A stretch of DNA of 64,000 nucleotides from the NCBI RefSeq assembly GCF_030867145.1, contig NC_134428.1, positions 8,432,001 to 8,496,000 of the forward strand. The letters run 5' to 3'. This document shows positions 46,501 through 57,987 of this stretch, piece by piece. Under the pieces are notes generated by a model. That model did no database searches. It saw nothing but the letters and a program-made list of their open reading frames with translations, and was not told where the DNA came from. Every line of letters begins with the position of its first letter. The stretch's first letter is position 1. This DNA is from Opisthocomus hoazin (lineage: Eukaryota; Chordata; Aves; Opisthocomiformes; Opisthocomidae). A program made the position numbers and the translations under genes.

Positions 46501-49500
46501 ACTTTGACGGTAAACGCAGCCACTGAGAGTAAACGCGTTCTTGCGTGTGTGTGTGTGTATATCGGACCAAGTTTTCTATTGGGTTTCATAAAGAAACAAA
46601 GGAGGAAAAGTGTAGTGTGCTACCCAACTTACTGCTGGACTACTACAGTACTATATATTGCAGACTTACCCACGGCACGCTATTTTTAGTACAGCCCGTG
46701 AGCGAGCAAGAAGTGAGGACCTGGGTTTTTTCCAGTGCTTGAAGCAGGCAAGCTGCTTTTTCCAGCCCTGGCACCCGGAGCCCTCCAGTGCCGGGATCCC
46801 TCGGCATTGCTCCGCCGGCACGGCGCATGGCCTCACCGCGGCTCCCCCAGCCTGTGGCCCCACAGCCAGCTACTGCGGGGGGGCAAGCAGGACACTAAGG
46901 CTAAAACACGCGAGGGGTGAAAAGCCAGAACGAAGGGAGGAAAACGGAGGGAGTTAGGTGGTACCCTTCCAGCTAATTCCAAGTTTGTAGCACAAACGCA
47001 TCTACAAGAGAGATTCAAGTGTCTTTGTTTTTAATCTCTCCAAAACAAGCTACCTTCAGCAGCAAAGCTACGGTCTGGCTCCCACTGCTCCGTTCTGGGT
47101 GCAAGTCGGCTTTTCCATTTTGCAAGTAACATCTGTAGGAGATCTTTGCCCAGCTGCCACTAGCAGCGTTTTGGATGCAGATGTCAAGTCTAATGTGAAG
47201 TCACGTTTGTATCCTGCCACAGCCACGGCATATCCATCACGTTCCTACTGAAGAACCAGCACATACTACAGAACAAAATGCTCACCTTGCTCAACAAAGA
47301 AAAAAATTCCCGAGACACATCCTACGGTCACGGACACTGTACTGTCACTGCTGTGTTTACACACCGCTACAACTGGAAATCTTCTGCAGGGCTCTGATGA
47401 AGCTCCCGCCAAGCCTTTAGCACAGAAATCTAAACTCCCAGCAGATTTCCTCCCAACCACAGTATATACTGTCAGGATAGCCCTGGGAAGATGCTGGAGC
47501 ATTTTTGATGTACCGAGAAATTCTGGGTCTCTGGCAGGGCTCTGCAGGCGGGCAGCCCTCTGTGGAGGTGCGGGGCCTCGTCTGTCAGCGCCTGCTCCAC
47601 CTTCGCCATGGGTAAGTCACAGCACCGCACCAGCGTTGCAGCGGGGCAGAGCTCGCACTGACTAACTGCAAAATCCATACTCCCTTTCCTTACAGACTCA
47701 GGGAGAGAGGACGTAAACCTCTTCATGTGGGAAATCATTAGAGGGAGCACAAGATTTAAATTCACATTCAGCAGTTTATTGGTCTTTCTTGGTGTTATTG
47801 TAATGGGTGCTTAATTGCATCTGTTTGCTTAGGAAAGTTCTCGAGGGAAAAAGTCCAAACACTTGACATTTGAAGAATTACATCTGCTTTTTCTTGACAA
47901 GTTATCATCCAGCTAACCTGAAGTTTTAAATTGGTTATTAGAGAAATCTAATTACGGAACCTCAGCTTAGATATATGCTAAAACAGCAGTCACCTGAACG
48001 CTGCACTGATTTATGCTGAGTGGGGCTGTAGTATCCGCAAGACACAGATCATTCTGTTTAGAAGCAAACCCAGAAAGTCATGGACGTGGTTTTGGTACCG
48101 CTGCAGAAAGGGAGGTTACTCAGGCCATACTCCAAGCCACGGTATGAGAACCAGCACACGGTATGTCCCAGAGCAGCACAGCTGGAGCAAAGAACCACAG
48201 AGAAGTACAAATTCAAACCGTCTGCATGTAAGAATAGCTCCAGCCACCTTACCAACAGGTTTTTCTGTGAGTAAAGTTGTATGAGAATGACTTGTGGTTT
48301 GAGGTCATTACATGTCACTACTTCCAAGTTCAAGAAGTTTTTGAAGGCCACCTTGGCAAGGTCAGTTCAATTTGTGTGTGTGACCAAGTCCAATGCTTCC
48401 TCTAGACTCACGGTCAGACATTTTGCCACTATTTTGACATTATTATGAACTAGCAATAGATCTACAATTGAAATACAGCATGGCCTTTCTTTCCAGTTTC
48501 AGATAACTGATAATAGGACTTCTCACCATGCAGAGGACAAAGCTGCCCTCGAAAAGTGAGCCACCACAGACGTCAAACCTCCCAACCAGCACAAGTCAGC
48601 GAGATGTCTCCAGAGCTCCAGGAGGAAACCCTCCAGGCTGGGCACTCTTCCCACTTTCATACTCTCACTTACCTAATGTACTGATAGGGGACATCAAGGC
48701 CTGCACGCTAAGCTACCCGAGTTTTACATCATGTAATATTTCGTCTTCATTAATCCTAAAGTGTGTGTGGTGAGGTCTGTATCTAACTAACATGGATCTT
48801 TCCAAAATTAGAGAATCCTTCATTACTGTCTTTGGGTGATGTTTCTAATTTACCACTTTAACAATAGGTGCCAAGAAAATTCTACATTTAAAGGACTTTT
48901 GTCTTCTGTCAGAAATTGCCAGCTTATTCTCCCCATTCCTAGAAATTCTGCTGGAGTTGGAATACAGTGAAGCTAAGCTATTCTGAACACAGCTGGTTGA
49001 GTTCACATGTAAAACTGGCTGAGGTTTGCAATAAATCTGGAGAGGGAGAATGTCTGAAGAAAAAAATCCAATTATTTTTCCACAAGACCAATTATGGTGG
49101 GATTTTTTTTCCCCTTCCTTTTCTTGGCAGATGAGGAATTAATATTTGTGTTCTGAAGTAGACTGTTGAGCCACCTGTCAGAAACTCTCCTTTCTCCAGG
49201 GACGGCGGAGAAACAGAAATCCAGCTAATTTCTCAATACTTTGAAAACTGAGAAATTAAGATTCATATTAGCTATCAGTCACCTAGGCCTTTGCAGATGT
49301 ATACTACGTAACTAGCCAAGGCCATCAGACAATAACACCACCTATACAGGATCTATCTGTGCAGTAGAATAAAAGACACGCATTCACTAGTTTCTGTGAG
49401 TTATTGGATACTGCAGGGCCCTAGTCTTCCATCATCATAGGAGTTTGGGTGGCTTGTGATTTTGAGATTAGACTGCAATGTTAAAAAGATCTGTCAAGTC

Positions 49501-52260
49501 AGACTACAGTAATTGCAGTAGGAATACGGAGGTCAGCGTATCATGAAGTAGGAAAGCCCACAAAAGGTGTTTTCTCAAGTTAATAGTGATATATTCAGAT
49601 CCAGGCTTGACGACTTCAAGTATTAAAAATCCAACCAAGCCATCTGAAAGCATCTCAGCGCGTTGTGAAAGCAATATGATCACCCACCTGGATCTGGATG
49701 AGAAGCTGCAATATGCTGCTGTGCCATCCCCTTCTGATTTCTCTGCGGGCTACTTCTGTCTCCTGTAACAGCACTGTGTTGGTCTTTGTTCACTCTAAGA
49801 ACAACACTAATTTTTCCTTTTCATTTGGACTGCTGAGAAAATAGAACTGAGATTTGGGTCCATTTCACTGTATTGAGGACAAATTTTAATCAGCTAAAAC
49901 CAAAGATGAGGGAACATTTGAGTCATTCGCTCCACCTCACTCGAACCATAAAAATCTCCTCATATGTGGATTATGCTCATGAATGAAACACATCAGAAAC
50001 TGATCCCACAACCTTAGAATTGCTTCAGCGGAAGCTCCACATTTGAATGTGGTTTGAACAGACGGAATCATGGGAGCGCCAGAAAAGGCATCAACACCGC
50101 TCACCTTCAGCAGCAAATGCAAACTCGTAATCACGTAACGTGCAGGACACAATCTAAACAGGCACTGAAGATAAAGAGAAATGGTAGAAAATGCCTGTAA
50201 GAATGGGGAGCTGTAAGAGCAGAGGGTAAAGATACCATTAAGCTAGTAATAAAGAGACACTGGAGCCCTTTTGGGGTTATGAATTGATGTTTGTCTTGGT
50301 GTCCTCAAGGTTCCCACTCAAAAATAAATGTTCCCCAAAGCTTATGACCTGCGCTCTCTTTACAGCCAGCATCCCCTTCTGGTATCACACGGATATATAA
50401 CTGCCTGAGGACTCTAACTGCGTGTACAAACAGTAGCCTTGGCTCTGAAACCCACAGCACAGCTCAGTGCCGTGGCCGATTTTCCTGTGCTGCCGTACCA
50501 CTCTCCTTTCCCAGGCTTGGGATCTGAAAATACAGAAGAACAGGGAACTGAACGGGAGGAGCAGAGAATGTGGCTTCAACAGCAAGGGAGAGAGTGAGCC
50601 GCCAGGGCAGCGAGGGAGGCAACGGAACGGGAGCAGAGCTCTGTACTGGCTCCGTTTGGAAATTGCTCAGGTATTGCGGTAGCCAGACTGCAGTAAGATC
50701 AGCAGCTGGCTCTGAAATTCCAGGTCTGTGCTCCTCCGGCCAGCTCTGAAACCTCTGCAGCCCAGTAAGTGCATCGGGGCGGCACACTGCCTGCACACGG
50801 TTCTGCTTGCAAGCCCCCAGTTCACTACTGACAGCAGCAGCTCCCCGCGCGACCGGCAGCCTGCCACCTCTGCAGTGATCACCACCACTATTTTTAGGGT
50901 TCCAAAGTTCCCCCACCAGTTGTGGGGTGTGCACAGACACACACCCCACACCCCCACCACCAAGCAACTCAAATCTGTCACTCGCGTGAAAAAAGCACCA
51001 GAAAGCAGGCTACGCTTTCACAAGGCTTTCAGCAACAATTTGAGGCTTTCCTTTCTTTTTTTTTTTCACTCAACTAATTACCAAGAAGGATGTCTAAACT
51101 ACTGAAATGCAGAAAACCCAGACCACGCTCTTGTATGGTTAACTGTTCAGCATTTAAATTCATGAGACTAATGCAAATCTTGATTTGACTTGGTTAATAC
51201 CAGCAAAAGAACCTCCACTGAACATCAGCCAGGGTCCATTTAGTCTGGGCTGAAGGAAACCACCATTAACTGCCCCAGAAGCAGGAACTAAGAGGATTTA
51301 AAATAAACAGTTCCAGAATAGCCAGCTTCGAAAGAAACTTTCCTCATAGCCTCAGACAGTTAATTTATTGCTTACTTGAAGTACAGCAGTTTAGAAGTCT
51401 TATAGAGATACATTTCAGACAACCCGGACTATTCACAGGAACTTATGGGAAGGAGAGGCTCAACTCTTACCCGGTTTTAGTACACAGTTAAGCTCAATTC
51501 GCTTAACTTCCAAAACCCATGGCTTTTCATCCCAGCCAGCAGACGTGCACTTACTCACAGCGATCCTTTTTAGTGGACAAACCCACTGATTTCTGTCACC
51601 CATCCCAGCTGGACGGGCTTTGACTTGTGCATCACCTGCAGCACAGCACGAAATCCAGTCCAGAGAGGAATGATTAATTCTGCGCCGAGCGGCTAGCCCC
51701 TGCCTAGGTCTAGGCACGGTGCTTATCACGACTTGATAACAAACTGGTGACATCTCAACTTGTATTTTGTTCTTGGCATAAAGACTTGCGTACGCTGTGA
51801 CAACCATGCCACACACACCTCGTCCCTCAGTGACACCTGGCGCGGTAACTAACAGCAGTGTAAAGTGAGTCCTTTCGGTAGCCATTTGACCTGGAAGTAA
51901 ACAATTGAAGGTGAGAGGGTGAGCTGCATTCACCAGGCCCACCTTATTAATCCCTTCACTTAGAAAATGATAGTATGGATAGTATGGAAATGGAGGTGTA
52001 TAGGGAAATGTCTCGTCACGATAGTTACATCTTTTGGGCATGTCCCGCTTGAATACGTCAAACTCTGACCTTAATACCTAGTTAAAGCGGGTGACGGAGG
52101 TTCGCACTTCTCCCCGTGCTGCTGGTTTCAGTGCATCTGAAAGCAGACACAGAAACAGTGCGGTGTCTACTTTACTTGCAAAATCAAAGAATTCCGATTT
52201 CAGGGGTTTCATTTAAATGAAAATTCAGATTCTGGAGAAGAAAACAAAACCCACTAAAAC
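43521..52260. other. Intergenic, right half of the RMI2-SOCS1 interval
   Basis: I find no supported gene. Two open frames stand out only by length: 43777-44205 (142 codons) and 51460-52041 (193 codons), both minus strand, neither with a domain I recognise. A purine A-run (46425-46450) and a short GT run (46544-46558) are present. No protamine-like arginine-rich frame is seen. Confidence 0.5.
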
Positions 52261-52269
52261 AGGAAGGAT

Positions 52270-52430
52270 GGTATTGTGGTTACGTTTCTAGCATGGGGCT
52301 CTGAAGACCTGAGCTACGTTCCATTCCTAGCCCTTCTGCAGCCTCTCTCGCTCTGCGACTTTAAGCAAATCACTGAATCTCTCAGTGCTTCAGTTCCCCT
52401 TTTATAAAGATGATGTTGCTGATTTGGTCA
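52270..52430 (+). mobile_element. MIR / CORE-SINE-like relic
   Basis: The segment follows the MIR consensus order: GGTTACG...AGCATGGGGCTCTGAAGACC, then CATTCCTAGCCCTTCTGC, then CTCTGCGACTTTAAGCAAATCACTGAATCTCTCAGTGCTTCAGTTCCCC and TTATAAAGATGATG. The 'gcgactttaagcaaatcactgaatctctcagtgcttcagttcccc' part parallels the MIR core 'gtgaccttgggcaagtcacttaacctctctgtgcctcagtttcc'. Its heavy divergence fits an ancient amniote insertion. Confidence 0.72.
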
Positions 52431-52844
52431 GTTTAGATAATGAGCGCTTTCATGTAAGAGCTACCATTTACAATACCAGCACAAGAGAGGCCCTAACCTC
52501 AAAACACTGACAGTAAAATATGTGACCCTATTTACTTGAACTGTTCTTACTGAAAATAGCAATTTATTAGACTCGGACAAATATTTTGATTACTCATTGA
52601 CACGCGTCTTCGTAACAATAACACAACTGAGCTGATCCAACATTCCCATATTAATTCCCACACCAATGGCCCACTTACTATACCAAATCCTAAATGACGT
52701 GCTGCTCCAGACACGCTGGCCTGCCAATTAATCCAGCCTCGTAACAGAATCGGTGTCTGCTTCTATTCTCAAAAACTCGGAACAAAGCTGAAATGGGAAG
52801 TGCCTGCTGATTTTCTAAGCCTTCCAAGTTTTTTGATTTTATCT

Positions 52845-52875
52845 CCCCCCTCCCCCCCCCCCCCCCCGCCCCCGG
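52845..52875 (+). repeat. Interrupted poly(C) tract
   Basis: About 27 of 31 bases are C, in runs of up to 16, followed within 20 bases by GGGGGG. The minus strand could form a G-quadruplex. Confidence 0.9.
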
Positions 52876-55800
52876 ACTGTCCCTGCAGGGGGGGATGAAT
52901 TCAGCAGGGGTGCGGAGTGCCCCAGCAGGGAATTTATACTGGGGAATACCATGCACGGTATCACAACCTCCTCCCGCTTGGTGGTTTCATGGGGCAAGGA
53001 AAGGCTCGGAGCATAACTAGAGGAAGCTCTGCCTGCATTACACCACTGCTCGTAGGGCTCGGGGGCGGCCTTTGAAAAGCCAACCAACAGACAGGCAAAT
53101 GTCTCGTGTACCCCACCAGATGCAGTAATCTCCTACCTCCAAAACCACCTTCAGAACCACGTTTTTCCCCTAGCTGCCTCCCAGCAGGCCTCTCCTGGTA
53201 GCCGTGTTCCCAGTGCCTTCCGAACAGCTTCCTGCGTCTTCGCCCTGGTGCTGGCCGGCGAGCCATGGTCCCGCTGCACGGATCCTAGCGATTCCTCTGA
53301 ACTGTCTGTCGTTTTCAAGCCAATGCCTACAAAACAGGGGTAAGGACTTTTAACAGAAGCTGAGCTTGTTCTTTACCCTCGCCTTCGGAGATTTACTGAC
53401 ATGGCCCTTCAGATCCCAAGTGTTTCCTTTCCTGCCCCAAGAAACAAGGGAGGAGGGGGTATGGGATAACGTCTCCCAAACGTTTTCTTTCTCCCCTGAC
53501 TTTGCCTTCCTTTTCTGAGACCATCAGCAGGGGAGAAAGGGAACACAATCCGGTTCTTCACATGAAATGGTACTTTGTGAAGAGGAGGAAAAAAAGCATT
53601 TCGCAAGGAAGGCTCTACTTACCAAACAGACTCCGAGGCTGGTTCACCTTGCAGGAACTGCTCACTGAGCCCAGCGACGGAGCCAGACCAGACTCTCCTG
53701 AACTGGCAGCAGTGCTTGCAGCTGCGGCCGTTCCTAGAGACATTCCTCCTGTGTGTGCTCTGCCCAGCCGCTCCGCACCGGCTCCAGGTTTAGGCACTGC
53801 CCTGTGCCGGGTGGAGTAACCGCACCTCATCAGTCCCGCTGGCATGGAGCTCTGTCCACGGCCCAGGTTACAGGGATTTGAAGTAGAAGGGGAGGTAAGA
53901 GAGCAAACAGAAGGACGGGAATGGCGGGTTGCAAAAGGAAACACGAGTGGTTAAAACTGAAGATATCGCAAGAAAGCTCAGCTCGTGGGACCCTCAAACC
54001 TAAAACCCCAGCTCTTCCCTTCACAGCATCTTCGCTTACTGGACAAGTTTCCTTCACATGTCACGACGGATGCCCACCGCTCCTGGGCAAGCCTTGTTAG
54101 GGCACCTCACGGAGCACTCCAGAGCACTCTCCTTGTGCCTGATGTGGAGGCGGTAACTGGCTGCGGGTGTACACAGCCGCCCGACGCACTTGGCTTTTGC
54201 TGTCCAAGCTGGCAGGCTCGCTCCATCGCTCTCCTCCGTGACTGGGAGCTCACCTACCCATTCCGGCCCTGCCAAGCTCTAAAGCTTTTGCAACCAAGTA
54301 TTATTACCACATTCCTGCTCAATGAGGAAGACTTTTTGGACAGACACTTCACCAACCGCGCTACGCAGCACACGGCACGTGCACCTGGAGGACCGACCTT
54401 TCCTCTGCGATCTACAAAATTAAAAATTACATAAGGCTGGGACAGCTTTCCTGGCATGCCTGCAGCATCCTGCAGCCAATCTCCGTCTCATTGGAGGAAC
54501 GCTTGTCCCGCTGTGCTGTGCTGCGGCCGCGCTGCGCTCCCTGAAGCCACAGGGATGGCAGGAGGAATGGGCAGCAGCGGGAAGGGGTTCGGCTGGGCGC
54601 CACGGGGCCCAGTGAGCGGGCAGGGGATCCCAACTCTGCTTCTGGCGCTGATTTACCCCACCGTGACACAGCTAAGTGCTTGGAATCTCTTTTCTGTGGA
54701 GGAGGGGTGGGGAGGAAGGGGACTGTGCCTTGCCTAAGTGGATTTTTAAGCCGCTAAGGGCAAGGCCTGGCTGTGCTACCTGCCTGAACATGAGCTGTGC
54801 CTGATGCAAAAGAGCTCTTGACTCTGCCTGCTGCGTGGAGCGCACTACACCAAAGCAAACAGCGGCAAAACATGTCTCACTATGGCATGTCCAAATTCTA
54901 AAGCAAGTTTCAGTTCCACCATTCCTTCACGCTTTTGTTTTACACAGAAAAGCAGCTGAGCCCCCCCCCCCCCGGCTGCCCATGCCGAACCTCAGCTTAA
55001 GCTCAGTCGCTCAAAAATTGTTCGAAAGAGGATTCTGAGCACAAAGTGAATCCCTGTGTCAGGTCTTAAAACTGAGGATGAGCTCCGTTCCTCCAGACTC
55101 ACGACAACGATGCTCTCACACGGCAGAGCATAAGCAGTACATTTTGGTGGCTAAAGCATCACCACAGATTTCGGGTTAGCCAGCTGTACACCGGCCACAC
55201 GTCCCTGTCAGGTGCTGTACGGCCATCAGGCGAATTCAGTCTGTGACCACACGGGATCTGGAAAAGAATATTCAGTCTCAAAGCAGGAAATGCCTTCCCT
55301 CGACTTCATCCCAGAGGACAATTCACACGTCCTTGCCAGCCCCTGTCCTCTTCATCAGCCGACAGAAACATTTCCCTCTCCTTGTCACACAACACGGGGA
55401 GAACATCCCCCTTCTGCTCCAGACGTCAGGAAGCCCGCTGGCTGCAAACCCCGCGTGCCGGTCTGGACGCAACACCTTCACCTACTGATTCGAGAGCCAG
55501 TGGAGCTCCTCGCAAAGCCCGGGCACTTTCGCTCGTGCCTACGCAGGTGAATTATTGCGTGAGGTACATATTAGGGCGCTTGGCTCCCCAAAAGACAAGG
55601 AATGATCAGGAGAAAGGCTTCTTCGCCTTTTAAGGGGGTGTTGGGTACTACTTTCAGAAACATTCTGTTTGGAAGGAAACGTTATGCTTTACTGGGGCCT
55701 GCCTAAGCGGGCACGGGAGGACATTGGTTTGGCCCTGGAGGTGTCTGACCTCCCTCCGGACGTGCAGAGCAGAGCCCCGGGCCTCCCGCGCTGGCTGCTG

Positions 55801-55900
55801 CAGGGCTGCAAGCGCAGCCGGCGGTCCCAGCAGCCACTCTTACACCCGACCACCCTGCAGAAAGCCCCGGGGAAGCTCTGCCCCGGGAGCCCGGAGAGCA
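52876..55900. other. Intergenic, upstream of the SOCS1 CpG island
   Basis: Nothing gene-like is recognised. There is a C14 run at 54961-54974. GC content climbs from about 55.7 kb into the SOCS1 CpG island; the long open frames at 55669-56426 on both strands are GC-rich by-products. Confidence 0.55.
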
Positions 55901-56157
55901 GCGCGGTGCCTGCGCAGCCCTCTCCGCACGCTCTGCTCACGTTAAACCCGTTACCGGCCCAGGTGCGGGCCCCTCCTCGGTCGCCGCAGCCGCGCACCGC
56001 GTCCCCTGCCCGGTCCCGTCCGCGCCGGGCAGGGAGCAGCGCAGCTCCCCCGCTCCTCCCGGCGCCGGGCCGGGGCCTCGGCGCCGCCGCCCCCCGCCCC
56101 GGAGGGCCGCCCCGGGCCCGCAGCGGGGCTGGGCGGGGCGCGGCCGGGCCCCGTTCG

Positions 56158-56173
56158 GAAAGCGAAAGTGAAG
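56158..56173 (+). promoter_or_regulatory. SOCS1: IRF/ISRE-type element of the SOCS1 promoter
   Basis: GAAAGCGAAAGTGAAG is a threefold GAAANN repeat, the binding pattern of IRF1 and ISGF3. GAAANN sites in the mouse Socs1 promoter are known to mediate IFN-gamma/IRF1 induction, so this is the expected element in the expected place, about 85 bases upstream of a TATA-like TTAAAG. Confidence 0.8.
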
Positions 56174-56180
56174 CGGCGGC

Positions 56181-56197
56181 CACGTGCTTTCGGAGAA
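56181..56197 (+). promoter_or_regulatory. SOCS1: E-box plus STAT (GAS) site of the SOCS1 promoter
   Basis: CACGTG at 56181-56186 is a palindromic E-box. TTCGGAGAA at 56189-56197 fits the GAS consensus TTCNNNGAA bound by STAT1/3/5. Both lie within 25 bases downstream of the IRF element. Confidence 0.7.
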
Positions 56198-56239
56198 GGC
56201 CGGGGCGGGGCCGCGGGCGGCACGCGCCGCCGCCGCCTG

Positions 56240-56245
56240 TTAAAG
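56240..56245 (+). promoter_or_regulatory. SOCS1: TATA-like box of SOCS1
   Basis: TTAAAG is the only A/T-rich hexamer in several hundred bases of CpG island; a start about 25-30 bases downstream would fall near 56270. Confidence 0.45.
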
Positions 56246-56259
56246 AGCCGGCGGGGGGG

Positions 56260-56396
56260 ATGCGCGGGCCCAGAGCGCCGGAGCCCGCCCGCCCGCCGCG
56301 GCCCCGCGCCGAGGATGCCCCCCCGGCCGCCCCGCGGGGCCCGCAACAGCCCCCGGCCCGGCCCGCCGCGCGCCCCGGGCGCGGACCCCGGCCCAG
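56260..56396 (+). other. SOCS1: SOCS1 non-coding exon 1 (5' UTR), approximate start
   Basis: The segment ends at GCCCAG|GTAACG, a good donor, and pairs with the acceptor GGCGTTTCAG at 57911-57912. Mammalian SOCS1 also has a non-coding first exon. It holds ATGs at 56260 (outside the mRNA if transcription starts near 56270) and 56315; after splicing both frames stop in exon 2 before the main start. Confidence 0.6.
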
Positions 56397-57912
56397 GTAA
56401 CGGGGGGGGGGGGGAGGGCGGGTCACTGCCTCGGGGGTCCCGGCGAGCCGCGGGGACGGAGAGGGGGGTGTCTGTGTGTCTGTCTGTGTGTTCTGTTTTC
56501 CTGCTCCCTTCCCGGCTCGGCTCCAGGCGGAGCTCCGTGCCCGCCATGGAACAGCGGGAACCCCGGGGAGCCCGCTCGCCGCCCCCGTCCCGCCGCCGCT
56601 CCCCCCGGCCTGCCCTCGGGTCCTGGGGGCTGGAAGGGACCGCCCTGGCTCGATACCTGGACAGCGGGCGGTCGGAGCAAGCCCCGCGCTGCCTTCGGCC
56701 GGGAAGCTCCTCGCCGGCGGGAGGATTTCGCAGCCCCCGCGCTGTCCCCGGGGGCGACGCGACCCAGGCGAAACCCGCCATCGGCTGCGGGACTGGCCGG
56801 GACGGGAGCGCAGCGGCGGGCGTTCTCCGGAGCCCTGCGAGCACGCTACCCTGAGCCGTAAGATGGCCGAGGGGCTCCTTTCTGAGAAGGCTTCAGTGTT
56901 TCTCGACAGGCGGCTGCTGCGGGTCTGTACCGGACCGTGGGGCCGAGTCCTGGAACCCGTGCGTGCGGGGGTCCGGGCGGCCGGCGCGGCGAAGGCAGGC
57001 GGGCCACGTGCAGCGCTGCCGGTTCCTCTGAGGGAACGCGAGGGACGAGTTCAGTCCCTCGCGCCGACAGCTGCATCGATAGGAAGCCATTTAGACAAGG
57101 CCACTTAAAGTGCGTGTAATACAGAAAAAGAGACCGAGGAGTAGTGCTCGAAGGGTTCCTGGAGGTGGGTTTGTGTCAGCTGGCAAGGCCGCAGCACTGC
57201 TGTCCCGAGGGAAAGCTGGGGGGACGGGAAACTGCCTTTTATGGCTGAGCCTCAGGTTAACAGGAGGGAGGAAAGTCACTTTAGGATTAATGTGTAAACT
57301 GGCTGCCCTGCCAAGTGACACCTCCGTCGCACAACGGCACCTATTCACCTCACCCTCTTCCCCAGCCACCCAGAGACATACCCAGATGCAGAGTTTACGT
57401 CTCCTTCACCTGCTTTCTCTTTCTCACATAATGCACCAAGCAGTGGTGATGTCCGAGTTCCACCATCTCAGCTGGGACTGGGGAAGGGAAAGAGGGAGGT
57501 GCAGAGAACTTGGTAACTCGGTTGTAAAAAACCGTGTTGCTTTGTTCTCTAAAATCTTGGGAATCGGTTGGAGCGTGCACAAGAGCACCTCTCACTGAGA
57601 GGGTCCTGTCGCTTGACTAACGCTGGGTCCTCGTAAACTTCTGTGGGCTCACAGCAGGGAAACCATGTTATCCTCTGCAGCTGTTATGGATCCTTGCTAA
57701 AGATTTTTGGAGCTTTGGACTTTGCCATAGCAATAGACTTGCTAATCTTGTCTGAAAGCGAGCAGCTGTTTGCCCAGTGTAAACTGGAAAATGAATATTT
57801 TCTTACTTTATAACGGGTGCGAGGCATGTGAATGGAAGACTTGGCCATTCAGAGACTGCAGCTGCTTTTCTCCAGGGATCTCACGTTGTGTCTCTTCTCT
57901 CTGGCGTTTCAG
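56397..57912 (+). other. SOCS1: SOCS1 intron in the 5' UTR
   Basis: The intron is about 1.5 kb. Its first 600 bases continue the CpG island and begin with a G13 run (56402-56414); the rest is ordinary sequence. No coding exon is recognised, although GC-rich frames are open on both strands. Confidence 0.6.
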
Positions 57913-57953
57913 AATAGCTGCTGGAAAGCTGCCCTGCCGTAGCCGCTGACGCT

Positions 57954-57986
57954 ATGGAAGACCGCATCCGCTGGCCTAGGCTGTAG
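57954..57986 (+). promoter_or_regulatory. SOCS1: Upstream ORF abutting the SOCS1 start
   Basis: ATG at 57954 opens a 10-codon frame, [10 protein letters not shown], whose TAG at 57984-57986 ends one base before the SOCS1 ATG at 57988. A uORF ending just before the start codon is reported to repress translation of mammalian SOCS1, so this arrangement probably does the same here. Confidence 0.7.
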
Positions 57987-57987
57987 G

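Noticed and set aside
29546-52260. CRISPR arrays, bacterial operons or other prokaryotic systems
   Set aside because: Spliced genes, CpG islands and retroposons show vertebrate DNA; no array-like repeats with spacers are present.
55669-56854. Long overlapping frames on both strands around the SOCS1 promoter
   Set aside because: Proline/arginine/glycine-rich readings of a CpG island, open in several frames at once; no domain.
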